From Mangrovibacter plantisponsor (GTDB lineage: Bacteria > Pseudomonadota > Gammaproteobacteria > Enterobacterales > Enterobacteriaceae), in contig NZ_QGTS01000007.1 of NCBI RefSeq assembly GCF_003182475.1, positions 124,001 to 188,000 on the forward strand: a DNA stretch of 64,000 nucleotides, read 5' to 3'. The position numbers and the translations under genes are program-made. Each line of letters opens with the position of its first letter. Position 1 is the first letter of the stretch. Under the pieces are notes generated by a model, which was given only the letters and a program-made list of their open reading frames with translations, had not been told where the DNA came from and did no database searches. Shown here one piece after another: positions 26,636 through 35,910 of the stretch.

Positions 26636-28234
26636 TTACTGAGCATAACCTTCCTGGTTAATGTGCTCTGTCACCAGCGTTTCATCTTCTTCTTCAGTAA
26701 TTTCTGGAACAGCCAGGCTCGCGCCGACACCCCAGTAGTAGCACACCAGGCTGATAACAGCTGACAGGATCATATCCCATGGTGAGCTGATTAACCCGGT
26801 GCCGCCAAAAGTACCAAGCCCGGAAATAACCATCATGGCAATGTAATAGACCAGTAACCACCATGCGCAACCTACATCGCGCTGATGATGCTGCCCTTTC
26901 TTCGCAAACAGTGCATACAAAACCCAGGCAACAATCAAAATAGGTAGCAGAATGATGTTAACCGACCAGCCACTCCAGTAAACCAGCATAGTACTGGCAA
27001 CAAAGGCCAGTGGGCTTAACAGGTTAAACAGCGGCAGGCGGAAAGGGCGGTGTAAATGAGGCAAATGGCGGCGGAAAGCCCCGGCAGAAATAGGGCCTGG
27101 CAGATAAGTAAAGACCGTTGCGGAGGTCACCGCGCCAATCAACCCACCCCAGACCTGGAATTCAGAAGGCAAAGTCCAGGCAATAGCCAGCACCAGCGAC
27201 AACCATAAGGCACCGCGCGGCACACCAGATTTTTCGTCTATTTTGCCAAACACTTTAAATAAGTGGCCATTACGCGCCCAGGCAAATAATACGCGGCTTG
27301 CCCCGGCAAGGTAGATATTCCCCGTGCCAGCAGGAGAGATAACGGCATCCACAAGGATGAGGTTAATCAGCCAGGTAATGCCAAGGCTGCGAGCCAGATC
27401 GGCATAAGGCGATTGCAAAACCTGTTTCAGCCCGTCCCAACCATGTGCACTCAACGCTTCAGATGGCACCGCACCCAGAAACGCATATTGCAGCAGCAAA
27501 TAAATAACAAAACTTAAGCCAATTGCGATCATGATAGACAGCGGAACATCGCGTTGCGGGTTCTTCGCTTCACTGGCGAAATCCACCGCCTGGCGGAAAC
27601 CCAGGTATGCAAAAACAATCCCTGCTCCGGTCAGTGAGGAGAAAATGCCGTGTGTACCACCAGGAGGTGGTGGTGGAACATCCAGGTTGGCGCCATGGAA
27701 ATACATGAACAATGTGACAATTGTCAGCAATGGCACAATAAATTTGAAAGCAGTAACAATGGTATTAACCCGGCCAAAGACTTTCACGCTCCAGTAGTTC
27801 AGCAAGAAAAAGACGACCAACAAGCCAATCTGGACTGCAAAACCTGCCGCAGTCGGGCTGCCATCTGTATGACCCAGCGCAGGCCACCAGTAAACGGCAT
27901 ACTGGCGTACCGCTTCAACTTCAACCCCTGCTGTACTGGTATAAGCAAGCAATGAACTCACACCAATGACAAAACCAACCACATTTCCGTGTGAGTAGTT
28001 AGGGTAACGAACAAATCCCCCGGCGCGCGGTAATGCTGCTGATAACTCAGCAAAAACCAGGCCGATTAATAATACGATTATGGCCCCCAGGATCCATGCC
28101 CAGCCTGTCTGTGCGCCGGCATATCCCGCACTGGTGAGTGCAGCATAGAGCCACCCAGAGCCAATCATTGACCCTATCCCCAGCAGAGTGAGATCGACTA
28201 ATCCCAGCCCCTTTTTTAGTCCATGTTTCACCAT
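26636..28234 (-). CDS. APC-family amino-acid permease
   Basis: Integral membrane transporter of 532 aa with about 12-14 helices. The family signature GLGLVDLTLLGIGSMIGSGW is at the N-terminus, and GFRQAVDFASEAKNPQRDVP is the conserved loop of APC permeases. It resembles the aspartate:proton symporter YveA of Bacillus, but substrate choice cannot be inferred safely. A run PPPPPGG lies in one external loop. The gene stands alone, with a strong terminator after it. Confidence 0.82.
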   Translation of the reverse strand: MVKHGLKKGLGLVDLTLLGIGSMIGSGWLYAALTSAGYAGAQTGWAWILGAIIVLLIGLVFAELSAALPRAGGFVRYPNYSHGNVVGFVIGVSSLLAYTSTAGVEVEAVRQYAVYWWPALGHTDGSPTAAGFAVQIGLLVVFFLLNYWSVKVFGRVNTIVTAFKFIVPLLTIVTLFMYFHGANLDVPPPPPGGTHGIFSSLTGAGIVFAYLGFRQAVDFASEAKNPQRDVPLSIMIAIGLSFVIYLLLQYAFLGAVPSEALSAHGWDGLKQVLQSPYADLARSLGITWLINLILVDAVISPAGTGNIYLAGASRVLFAWARNGHLFKVFGKIDEKSGVPRGALWLSLVLAIAWTLPSEFQVWGGLIGAVTSATVFTYLPGPISAGAFRRHLPHLHRPFRLPLFNLLSPLAFVASTMLVYWSGWSVNIILLPILIVAWVLYALFAKKGQHHQRDVGCAWWLLVYYIAMMVISGLGTFGGTGLISSPWDMILSAVISLVCYYWGVGASLAVPEITEEEDETLVTEHINQEGYAQ

Positions 28235-28688
28235 CTGACCTACCCCTTATTTTCAGTTCCGGCACTCACTGGCCCGGCTATCTGCACGCTTTGTTGATGT
28301 GATGTGTTGTGTAACAGGGTTAGAACAGCAGGTTGCATGCCAGCCTGGGTATCGAGGGGTAAATAAATGTGTCTTTTTATAATTGAAGTATCTCCGGGTA
28401 ACAGAACGATGAAATTTGCAAACCAGCGCCGCTAATTCAGCCAGGATAAAACACCAGCAGTCCTGGTTAACAGCAGAATTTTTGCTGGCGGCAGGCAATA
28501 CGCACCAACAGAGTGCATGCATAAAAACAGTGCAAAGCGGGTTGGAATTAAAGTTGGGGCTGCGTGAGGTAAGCGGAGTTGAGCCTGGTTAATCACAAAC
28601 TGGTTTACACCTTTAAAGCGGTTTCCCCACTTTAAAGGTGTCTTAGATCATGGTGCTTGCTGCCTGTTGCTATGCCCGTTCAGGCACA
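28235..28688. other. Intergenic region with a long inverted repeat
   Basis: No gene is seen between the permease and the citrate synthase. The only clear structure is the 12-bp inverted repeat at 28607-28641. Confidence 0.5.
28607..28641. repeat. 12-bp perfect inverted repeat after the citrate synthase gene
   Basis: ACACCTTTAAAG and CTTTAAAGGTGT are separated by 11 nt. It lies 47 nt beyond the citrate synthase stop, so it may terminate that transcript. There is no T-tract on either side, which leaves open a regulator-binding role. Confidence 0.55.
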
Positions 28689-29978
28689 TTAACGCTGGCG
28701 GCGGGAGACGAAATCTCGCTGTGCCGGGCCGGTGTATAACTGGCGCGGGCGGTAAATCTGTAAAGGTTCATCCACGGTTTCGTGCATCTCATTCCAGTGC
28801 GCCACCCAACCCAGGGTGCGCCCCACTGCAGTTACAACCGTAAACATGGTTGATGGCAGGCCCATCGCTTTAAGAATCACCGCAGTATAAAAGTCTGCGC
28901 TTGGGAACAACTTATTCTTAATAAAGTAGCTGTCATTAAGGGCGATATCTTCCAGGGCCATGGCGACCTGTAACAGACTGTCTTCCATACCCTGCTCTTT
29001 AAGCACCTTATGGCAGGTTTCACGTAAAATCGCCGCTCGCGGATCTGAATGTGTATAACGCGAGTTACCAAAACCCAGGCGCCGGAATACCGAAGGTTGC
29101 GCCATAGCACGCTGAATAAATGCCGGTATTTCATCGATCTCGCGGATCTCTTCCAGCATGCTCATGCAGGCTTCATTGGCGCCACCATGTTGTGGCCCCC
29201 ATAAAGAAGCCAGGCCTGCAGCAATACAGGCGAAGGGATTCGCACCAGACGACCCGGCGGTGCGCACAGTCGTGGTAGAAGCACACTGGCCGTGATCAGC
29301 ATGGAGGATTAAAATCTGGTTCATTGCCTGCTCAAGTACCGGGTTCACCACATAAGGTTCCGCCTGCACACCAAACAACATATGCAAGAAGTTACCGGCA
29401 TAAGAGAGGGAGTTACGCGGATAATTGGCCGGTTGCTCAATGCTGTACTTGTAGCTCATGGCTGCAAGCGTTGGCATTTTCGAAATCAGGCGCACTTCAG
29501 CCAGGCGGCGATGCTCCGGGTTTGAGACATCAACCACTTCATGGTAGAAAGCCGCCAGCGCCCCCACTAATGCACACATTAACGCCATTGGGTGGGAATC
29601 ACGACGGAAGCCACTGCACATTCTGGCCATTTGTTCGTGTACCAGTGTATGGCGGGTAATGGTATGGCTGAACGCCTGATATTCCTCTTCTGTTGGCGCA
29701 TCGCCATACAACAGGATGTAGCTCAACTCCAGGAAATCACACTGCATCGCCAACTGGTCAACGGGGTAACCGCGATGCAGCAGTATGCTTTGTTCGGTAT
29801 CAATATAACTAATCGCAGATTTACACCCGGCAGTATTACTGAAACCGGGGTCGTAGCTACACAGCCCTTGTTGCCCTAACGGGCGCAGGTCCACAGCTGA
29901 CTGCCCAAGGGTACCGGGTAGCACATCCAGCCCCACCGACGAATTATCGTCTGAGAAAAGGGTAAGTTGTTGTGTCAT
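28689..29978 (-). CDS. Citrate synthase paralogue with altered active site
   Basis: Hexameric (type II) citrate synthase-like protein of 429 aa, collinear with GltA of E. coli. Kept residues include the His pair in LHADHGQ, catalytic H264 (GPQHGGANEA), the acid D362 (ADFYTA) and the carboxylate-binding arginines of DPRA, GRTLGW and RPRQLYTG. The second catalytic histidine, GFGHRVY in GltA, is replaced: the protein reads GFGNSRYTH, with N305 and S306. H305 binds oxaloacetate, so activity or substrate may differ. The gene is isolated from other TCA-cycle genes and is probably a second copy besides gltA. It could act on another 2-oxoacid, have low activity, or be regulatory. Confidence 0.88.
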   Translation of the reverse strand: MTQQLTLFSDDNSSVGLDVLPGTLGQSAVDLRPLGQQGLCSYDPGFSNTAGCKSAISYIDTEQSILLHRGYPVDQLAMQCDFLELSYILLYGDAPTEEEYQAFSHTITRHTLVHEQMARMCSGFRRDSHPMALMCALVGALAAFYHEVVDVSNPEHRRLAEVRLISKMPTLAAMSYKYSIEQPANYPRNSLSYAGNFLHMLFGVQAEPYVVNPVLEQAMNQILILHADHGQCASTTTVRTAGSSGANPFACIAAGLASLWGPQHGGANEACMSMLEEIREIDEIPAFIQRAMAQPSVFRRLGFGNSRYTHSDPRAAILRETCHKVLKEQGMEDSLLQVAMALEDIALNDSYFIKNKLFPSADFYTAVILKAMGLPSTMFTVVTAVGRTLGWVAHWNEMHETVDEPLQIYRPRQLYTGPAQRDFVSRRQR

Positions 29979-30438
29979 GATGTTTATCTCTTCCTGCCTG
30001 TCAAAGTATCAATAATGAGCGATGCGGCCCTGTATCAGCACCTGACCCCACCAGGGCAATATTAAATATCACCTGTATTGGGTTCTTTGATATCAACTCG
30101 TCAAACATCACATTGCCCGGTATAGCGCTGCGTCCATTGCTATATCTGCTCAGCGGGTACTGGCGAGAATGCGTCAACACCTGATTAGTCGCACTGTCTG
30201 AGCCACACTACCACTTTCAGGTAGCCCTGCGCAAAAGCGATTCCGGGAACCAGATGTGATCCTCGCTGTATTTTATGCGCTATAAGCCTTCAAATAATCA
30301 GAATTAAAAGTTTAATTAATTAAAAAATTTAGATAAAAAAACCAAAATATTAGTTAATCTATTTATAAATACCATGCAAAACAGAATTTCCTCACAATCT
30401 GCTGCTCTTATTTATATCAGCAGGGACAGGCAGCAACG
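29979..30438. other. Intergenic region between citrate synthase and EAL genes
   Basis: Divergent promoter region of 460 bp, increasingly AT-rich to the right. No gene, RNA or clear operator was recognised. Confidence 0.5.
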
Positions 30439-31095
30439 ATGCTCACAGGTTACAAGTTCGAATCTATTCGCCGCCTTAACAATCAGAGGATCATTGCCTG
30501 GGAGATGCTGTCAACACTGCGCCCTAATATTGACGCAGAAGTGTATTTCTCCTCCCTTTCCCAGGAAAAACGCATATCACTTTTTGCAAACCAGGTAAAT
30601 TACGCACTTTATACACCATGTGCTCAGTGTTATTACATTAATGCCGATTCAGAAGTTTTCCTGTCATCAACAATGGCTGAAGTCATCGCTGGTCATAATT
30701 TTTGCCAGCCAAAATTTGCACTCGAACTCACAGACCTGTGCAATATAATGCAACTCTCATCAGTGCAAATCAGGAAATTACGCCAGCGCATTACCCAATT
30801 ACAGGCAATGAACATTCAGGTATGGGCTGATGACGTCACGCCCGGTTTGATTCAGTTCCTGCTCAAGGAAAAATTCTATTTTTATGGGGTAAAAATAGAT
30901 AAATATGTATTTTGGGAACTGCGCGGGCACCAAAACCACCTCAATGACCTGATCAGAACATGCCAAAAACTATGCGCTAAGGTATTGATTGAAGGCATAG
31001 AAAACTATCACGACTTTTTGTCAGCACAACTCAGCGTGGCCGATTATGGCCAGGGTTACATGTGGAAACCAGTTGCGCATTCATTTAACTTGTGA
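30439..31095 (+). CDS. Stand-alone EAL-domain protein
   Basis: Cytosolic EAL-fold protein of 218 aa without other domains. The EAL signature is changed to EML (WEMLS), but the residues that bind metal and substrate in active phosphodiesterases can all be placed: E22, N68, E96 (ALELTD), D131-D132 (WADDV), K152 (VKIDK), E185 (IEGIE) and Q205 (YGQGY). It could be a c-di-GMP phosphodiesterase or a c-di-GMP or protein-binding regulator like YdiV. It lies directly upstream of the pilus operon on the same strand, as MrkJ-type proteins do near type 3 fimbriae, suggesting local control of the pilus. Confidence 0.8.
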   Translation: MLTGYKFESIRRLNNQRIIAWEMLSTLRPNIDAEVYFSSLSQEKRISLFANQVNYALYTPCAQCYYINADSEVFLSSTMAEVIAGHNFCQPKFALELTDLCNIMQLSSVQIRKLRQRITQLQAMNIQVWADDVTPGLIQFLLKEKFYFYGVKIDKYVFWELRGHQNHLNDLIRTCQKLCAKVLIEGIENYHDFLSAQLSVADYGQGYMWKPVAHSFNL

Positions 31096-31420
31096 ACCTC
31101 TGGTGAATAAATTCAGAAAAACACACAATTCACTGATTTTTTTATTCCCACAGAGTCAAGCATGGCTACCTCCCCCGTACCACTTATGAAACTAAAAAAA
31201 ACGTAGGTATTTTTAGTTTCATTTCATTTACAACACCAGGAATACACCATAATTCTTATCTTTTTATATTCTTTTTAAAATTCGAATATTATTTTATATA
31301 CCACTTAAATATTCGCACCCAGAACGGGCGACGATGGTTCTCCGGTAAGTTCAGTCAAGTTCCAGAAACACTCACCGGTGATTATCAAAGTCAGGTTTTC
31401 TTAAACAAGAATATATCGAT
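31096..31420. promoter_or_regulatory. Promoter region of the pilus operon
   Basis: AT-rich 325-bp gap. It holds the 11-bp inverted repeat at 31188-31220 and, just before the pilin ribosome site, the palindrome TCACCGGTGA (31371-31380). Promoter boxes cannot be assigned with certainty. Confidence 0.5.
31188..31220. repeat. AT-rich 11-bp inverted repeat before the pilus operon
   Basis: GAAACTAAAAA and TTTTTAGTTTC are separated by 11 nt. On the plus strand it could be a weak terminator for the EAL gene (92 nt after its stop). It could equally be an operator for the pilus operon, 200 bp upstream of the pilin start. Confidence 0.6.
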
Positions 31421-31906
31421 ATGAAGGTTAAAAATATTGCTTACGCCTGTGCACTGGCAGTGATTTCTTTTGCCAGCCAGGCAGATGATAATACCAGCAT
31501 GCATGTTACGCTGGAGGTGATGAAATCCTGCTCACTCTCTGCCAGTGATATGGATTTTGCGCAACACAGCTCTGCTGATACCAGCGAGATAACGGCCAGC
31601 AGCGAACTCACTATTACCTGCACCAAAGGCACTCCCTGGAAGCTCACTGCAGATTCTGCAGACCAGGCAAGCGGCACATTTTACCTGCACCCATCAAGTG
31701 ATATGACAGATGCCGCGAACATTGCCTACAAACTCTACAGTGACGCCAGTAAGTCAGAACAAATCACCAGTACTGACGGCCTGGAAAGTACCGGCACCGG
31801 TACCACACAAAACCAAACACTATATGGCGTAATTGAGGCCAACGCACTGACAAGCGCAGTCGCAGGCCAGTACGACGACGATGTAAACCTGTACTTAACC
31901 TATTAA
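31421..31906 (+). CDS. Spore-coat-U domain pilin, major subunit
   Basis: Secreted protein of 161 aa with a Sec signal peptide (MKVKNIAYACALAVISFASQA, cut before DDN). The mature part is a spore coat protein U domain: two cysteines (KSCSLSA, TITCTKG), internal YKLYSD and a C-terminal Y-D-D-V-x-L-x-L-T-Y donor-type ending. This is the CsuA/B type of chaperone/usher subunit. First gene of a four-gene operon, 3 nt before the chaperone. Confidence 0.87.
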   Translation: MKVKNIAYACALAVISFASQADDNTSMHVTLEVMKSCSLSASDMDFAQHSSADTSEITASSELTITCTKGTPWKLTADSADQASGTFYLHPSSDMTDAANIAYKLYSDASKSEQITSTDGLESTGTGTTQNQTLYGVIEANALTSAVAGQYDDDVNLYLTY

Positions 31907-31909
31907 CCA

Positions 31910-32677
31910 ATGAAAACCAGGACGTTCGTTCTCATTATCTGGCTGTTTCTTATGCTGGCGCTGGCACACGATGCGCTTGCTGCCACCTTACAGGTTGCTC
32001 CGGTGAATATCGGCATGACAACTGAACAGCACGCCACAGCAGTGTGGCTCACCAACACGGGCAGCCAGCAAGAAGGCGCGCAAATTCGCCTGTACCAATG
32101 GCGTCAGGTGAATGGGAAAGACATTCTTGAGCCAGCGACAACACTGGTCAGCAGCCCGGCGATAACCTCGCTGGGCGCTGGTCAAAAACAACTTATCCGG
32201 TTGATTGCACTTAAGCCTTTTACCTCAGATCAAGAGCACAGTTTTCGGCTCATTATTGATGAACTTCCCGGTGAACAAGCGAACAGAGATGCCCGCCATG
32301 CCATCCATTTTTTGCTGCGCTATTCCATCCCGGTGTTTATCGCCAGCCACTCACTTCCCCAAAACGACATCAGTAAAACAGCCACCTGCCAGTGGGATTC
32401 TGCCCGCCAGCAACTGGTGTTACACAACCAGGGTATGCGCCATATAAAACTCAGTGACCTGCAAGTCTTAAACCAGCAGGGCCGCCTGCTGCACCATGAT
32501 GATGGCTTAGTCGGTTATCTGTTACCCGGCTCCTGGCGGGCTCTTTCACTGCCTGCATTGTCATTGAATCAGGCCATCACGTTGAAACTGACACTCAATG
32601 AAGTGCCTTATGAATGCCCGCTCAACCATACTGTTGCTACTTTTAACAGGGTTACAGCCGCAACTCACCTGCGCTGA
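31910..32677 (+). CDS. Periplasmic pilus chaperone (Csu/FimC type)
   Basis: Chaperone of 255 aa with signal peptide (ending ALAA) and two immunoglobulin-like domains. ATLQVAPVNIGM forms the first strand, and AGQKQLIRLIALKP is the conserved stretch that binds subunit C-termini. The end overlaps the usher start by 68 nt. It should escort the spore-coat-U subunits to the usher. Confidence 0.88.
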   Translation: MKTRTFVLIIWLFLMLALAHDALAATLQVAPVNIGMTTEQHATAVWLTNTGSQQEGAQIRLYQWRQVNGKDILEPATTLVSSPAITSLGAGQKQLIRLIALKPFTSDQEHSFRLIIDELPGEQANRDARHAIHFLLRYSIPVFIASHSLPQNDISKTATCQWDSARQQLVLHNQGMRHIKLSDLQVLNQQGRLLHHDDGLVGYLLPGSWRALSLPALSLNQAITLKLTLNEVPYECPLNHTVATFNRVTAATHLR

Positions 32678-34913
32678 AACAACGCTTGTGGGAAGTCATG
32701 TCCAATGGTTGTCCGTCACGATTAATCAGGCTCAGTCATCAGGATTATTTGCCGTGCAAGTGGCTGGCACGGAAATATGGCTTAAACAGCAGGATTTACA
32801 CACCCTGGGCATTGGCGCTGTCAGGGGTAAATTACCGCAGGGGGAATGGGTTAAATTAAGTGATATCCCGGGTATTTCAGCCAGGTATGATGCTCTTAAC
32901 CAGCAATTATCCCTGTCTGCCAGTATGACGGCATTATCCCGGTGCCAGTACCTGGCCTGGCAACCCCGGGTTTCGCAGACTGGCACGCCCGCTACAAATA
33001 CGCTGCTGGGCAACCTGACTTTGGGGTACAGCCTGAATGCCACTCATGCGACTGGCTACCAATATGCCAGTGCGCAAACCAGCCTGGCATCATCGGGGTG
33101 GCTTCCTGGTACAATTTCCAGCAGCTTTAACAGCCGCGTGGCCGAAAACCCACAAGATACGCAGGCCAGTACTACCCGGCTTATGACCGCCTGGCAATTT
33201 GATGACAGCCAGCACCAAATTTCCCTGGTGCTGGGCGATGCCATTACTTCCGGTGTTACCTGGAGCCGCCAGGTGCGTTTTGGTGGTATTCATCTTGCCC
33301 GCAACTTTCAACTGGCCCCCCAACTCAATACGTCACCCCGTGCCGAATACAGCAGTACCGCAGTGCTGCCATCAACCGTGGATTTATATATCGACGGACT
33401 GAAACAGAGCAGCCAGCAAGTTGTGCCAGGCCAGTATATTCTCGCCACACAACCCACTTTCACGGGCAATGGCCAGGCTGACATTGTAATTACCGATATC
33501 AATGGCCAGCGCAAAGTGGTCTCCCTGGATTTATACGGGGCACCGCAAATGCTGGCCGCAGGGTTGAGCAGTGGTACGCTGGATGTGGGCTGGATGCGGC
33601 AAAATTATAGCCTTAACTCTAATGATTATGCTCCGTACCCCATGCTGGATGCCGGCTGGCGCTATGGTGCCAATAACACTCTGACTTTAGCACTGCACAC
33701 CGAACAACAACGCACAGCCCATAATGCCGGAGTGGGTGCTTACTGGCTGCCATCACCCTGGCTTGGCGTGTTAAGCGCCCATGTTGCTGTCAGCCATTCC
33801 TCTGCAGCACCTGGAAAGCAATGGGGTGTTGGCTGGCAATGGAATGGCCAGGGATACGCGTTCTCTGCCAGTACCACACTGCGCGACAATACGTTTGCCG
33901 ATATTGCCAGCGCCAGTGGTGTTGTGGCTGCCCGGCGCAGTGATGCAGCCTGGGCAAGCACTCAGTTAGGGCCGCTGGGGCAACTCGGCGTGGGCTGGGT
34001 ACGCCAGTACGCCACAGGAAGCAATGAACAATACCTGAACGCCTCATGGTCCAAAACCTTTGCCCGCGGGGTGAATACCAACATAACCTGGACGCGGGAT
34101 ATTGCCGGCAGAGATTCGCAAATCAACCTCACACTGGCGATTCCATTTGGTTTTCATGACCAGCTCTCTGCCCAGAGCACTGGCAGCAGCCAGCAGTGGC
34201 GCTATCGCCACCAGGCCGATAATGACCAGGGCGGCTGGTCCTGGGATGCCGGGCAATCCAATGGCAGCCAAAAATATCACTATGCCGATGTTGGCAACCT
34301 TAACCGCTACGGTGAATGGCACCTCGGTATCAACAAAACACAGACAGAAACCAGTGGCTGGTTAACAGGCGAAGGCAGCCTGACCTTGCTCCGTGGGCAC
34401 ATCTACCCCATGCGCCAAAGCCACCAGGGGGTTGCGCTGGTGTCCAGTAACAGTATTCCATCGGTTCCTGTCTACCAGGAGAACCGCCTGGTTGGCAAGA
34501 CAGACGATAAGGGATGGTTATTGCTAACAGAGCTGCCGGGATACCACACCAGCAAGATAACCATCGACCCGCTTAATCTGCCCGCCGCCGTTCTGACACC
34601 AGTAACTGAACGCTATGTTTCACCTGGAACCGGGCAGGTCGTGCTGGTTGATTTTGATATGAAAGAAGCGCTTTCCGTTATGGCACGCCTGGTGAATACC
34701 CACGGCGACCCGTTACCCATGGGAAGCCAGGTTCGGCTCAGGGGTAACAGTACCACCCAAAGTGTGGCTCGCGATGGCATGATTTGGCTCGAGAACCCGA
34801 CACTCCCTGCAGAACTGGAAGTAACCACTAACCAACACTTGTGCCATGCCCGCCTGCCCGCCAGGCCTGCCGGGCAGTCTTATCTGCAATTAGGGAATAT
34901 TCTATGTCAGTGA
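32610..34913 (+). CDS. Outer-membrane pilus usher
   Basis: Usher of about 767 aa with signal peptide (STILLLLLTGLQPQLTCA). It has an N-terminal periplasmic domain, a beta-barrel (for instance PSTVDLYIDGLKQSSQQVVPGQY and DINGQRKVVSLDLYGAPQML regions) and C-terminal domains. An ATG four codons upstream (32598) is also possible. It overlaps the chaperone gene in another frame and the adhesin gene by 10 nt. Its length is in the short range for ushers of the Csu class. Confidence 0.88.
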   Translation: MNARSTILLLLLTGLQPQLTCAETTLVGSHVQWLSVTINQAQSSGLFAVQVAGTEIWLKQQDLHTLGIGAVRGKLPQGEWVKLSDIPGISARYDALNQQLSLSASMTALSRCQYLAWQPRVSQTGTPATNTLLGNLTLGYSLNATHATGYQYASAQTSLASSGWLPGTISSSFNSRVAENPQDTQASTTRLMTAWQFDDSQHQISLVLGDAITSGVTWSRQVRFGGIHLARNFQLAPQLNTSPRAEYSSTAVLPSTVDLYIDGLKQSSQQVVPGQYILATQPTFTGNGQADIVITDINGQRKVVSLDLYGAPQMLAAGLSSGTLDVGWMRQNYSLNSNDYAPYPMLDAGWRYGANNTLTLALHTEQQRTAHNAGVGAYWLPSPWLGVLSAHVAVSHSSAAPGKQWGVGWQWNGQGYAFSASTTLRDNTFADIASASGVVAARRSDAAWASTQLGPLGQLGVGWVRQYATGSNEQYLNASWSKTFARGVNTNITWTRDIAGRDSQINLTLAIPFGFHDQLSAQSTGSSQQWRYRHQADNDQGGWSWDAGQSNGSQKYHYADVGNLNRYGEWHLGINKTQTETSGWLTGEGSLTLLRGHIYPMRQSHQGVALVSSNSIPSVPVYQENRLVGKTDDKGWLLLTELPGYHTSKITIDPLNLPAAVLTPVTERYVSPGTGQVVLVDFDMKEALSVMARLVNTHGDPLPMGSQVRLRGNSTTQSVARDGMIWLENPTLPAELEVTTNQHLCHARLPARPAGQSYLQLGNILCQ

Positions 34914-35875
34914 TGGCTCACATACTGAAAGTGGCTTGCCTGTGTGCTTGCCTGATATGCCCGGCAAAAACCATGGCCGCCAGTTGCTGGATAACCCATG
35001 GTGCCAGTATTGCTTTTGGCACCATCGCAACAGACAGCGTTAACCAAACGCAAACCAGTGTGGGCTACGCATGCCAGGCAGATTATGGCGCAACCCAGTA
35101 CTTTGCCGTCTGCCTGTCCAGCCAGGAAGAGCCACCGTTCATCATGACCTCTAATGGCGATGAACAGGGCCACACGTATTCATTGCAATTTAATCTGTAC
35201 AACGCCAGCGACACCTCGCAAATGCTGGCATCTTCAGCAAGTGGCAACCTGATACAGCAGGTGTTTTCAGCCGGAAACAACCAGCAAACAAGCGGTACTT
35301 TTCCGTTAACTGCCCGCATGCCATCTGGCCAGAGCCCGGTGCCAGCCAGAAGTTACTTTAACTATGCACTGGGAATAAAAATCACCTGGAACACCAGTAC
35401 CCAACAAAGCACATTAACGCCCTGCCAGAACGGCATCAGTAGCGGCAGTGCCACTGACAGCTCCAGTAATGCGAATGCCACCATTTCTACTGGCTGCTTT
35501 ATTGAAAGTGTCAGTACGCTCGACTTCGGTACTGTCAGCGCTGACAGCATCCGTTCCGGTATACGATCCACCGCCACATTACGTACCCACTGCCCCCCGG
35601 GAACCCAGTTTTCGATAGGCCTTGATAACGGAACCCATGCCAATGGCGCCACCAGGCAATTGTGCAGCGCCAGCGGCGACTGCCTGGCTTATTCACTCTG
35701 GCAAGACAGCGCAGCCACATCCCCCTGGGGAAACAATCGTGGGGAAAATACGCTGGAAACAACCAACAGCAATGGGAACGTCCAGGATTACACCATTTAT
35801 GGCGTTGTTCCCGCGCAGTCCCCCCCTGCTGCAGCGACTTACACCGATGATGTAGTCGTCACGCTCAGTTATTAA
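34904..35875 (+). CDS. Two-domain spore-coat-U protein, probable tip adhesin
   Basis: Secreted protein of 323 aa with signal peptide (MSVMAHILKVACLCACLICP, cut near AMA-ASC). Two spore coat U domains follow: one begins CWITHGASIAFGTIATDSV, the second TGCFIESVSTLDFGTVSADS. The second ends in the typical YTDDVVVTLSY. The double-domain layout is that of CsuE-like tip subunits. AGGGA lies upstream of this ATG, which is inside the usher end; the frame is open 21 codons farther but without a better start. The regulator gene follows after 35 nt. Confidence 0.86.
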   Translation: MSVMAHILKVACLCACLICPAKTMAASCWITHGASIAFGTIATDSVNQTQTSVGYACQADYGATQYFAVCLSSQEEPPFIMTSNGDEQGHTYSLQFNLYNASDTSQMLASSASGNLIQQVFSAGNNQQTSGTFPLTARMPSGQSPVPARSYFNYALGIKITWNTSTQQSTLTPCQNGISSGSATDSSSNANATISTGCFIESVSTLDFGTVSADSIRSGIRSTATLRTHCPPGTQFSIGLDNGTHANGATRQLCSASGDCLAYSLWQDSAATSPWGNNRGENTLETTNSNGNVQDYTIYGVVPAQSPPAAATYTDDVVVTLSY

Positions 35876-35910
35876 GCGGCATCCATAAAACACAGACACC
35901 GAGAAACACC

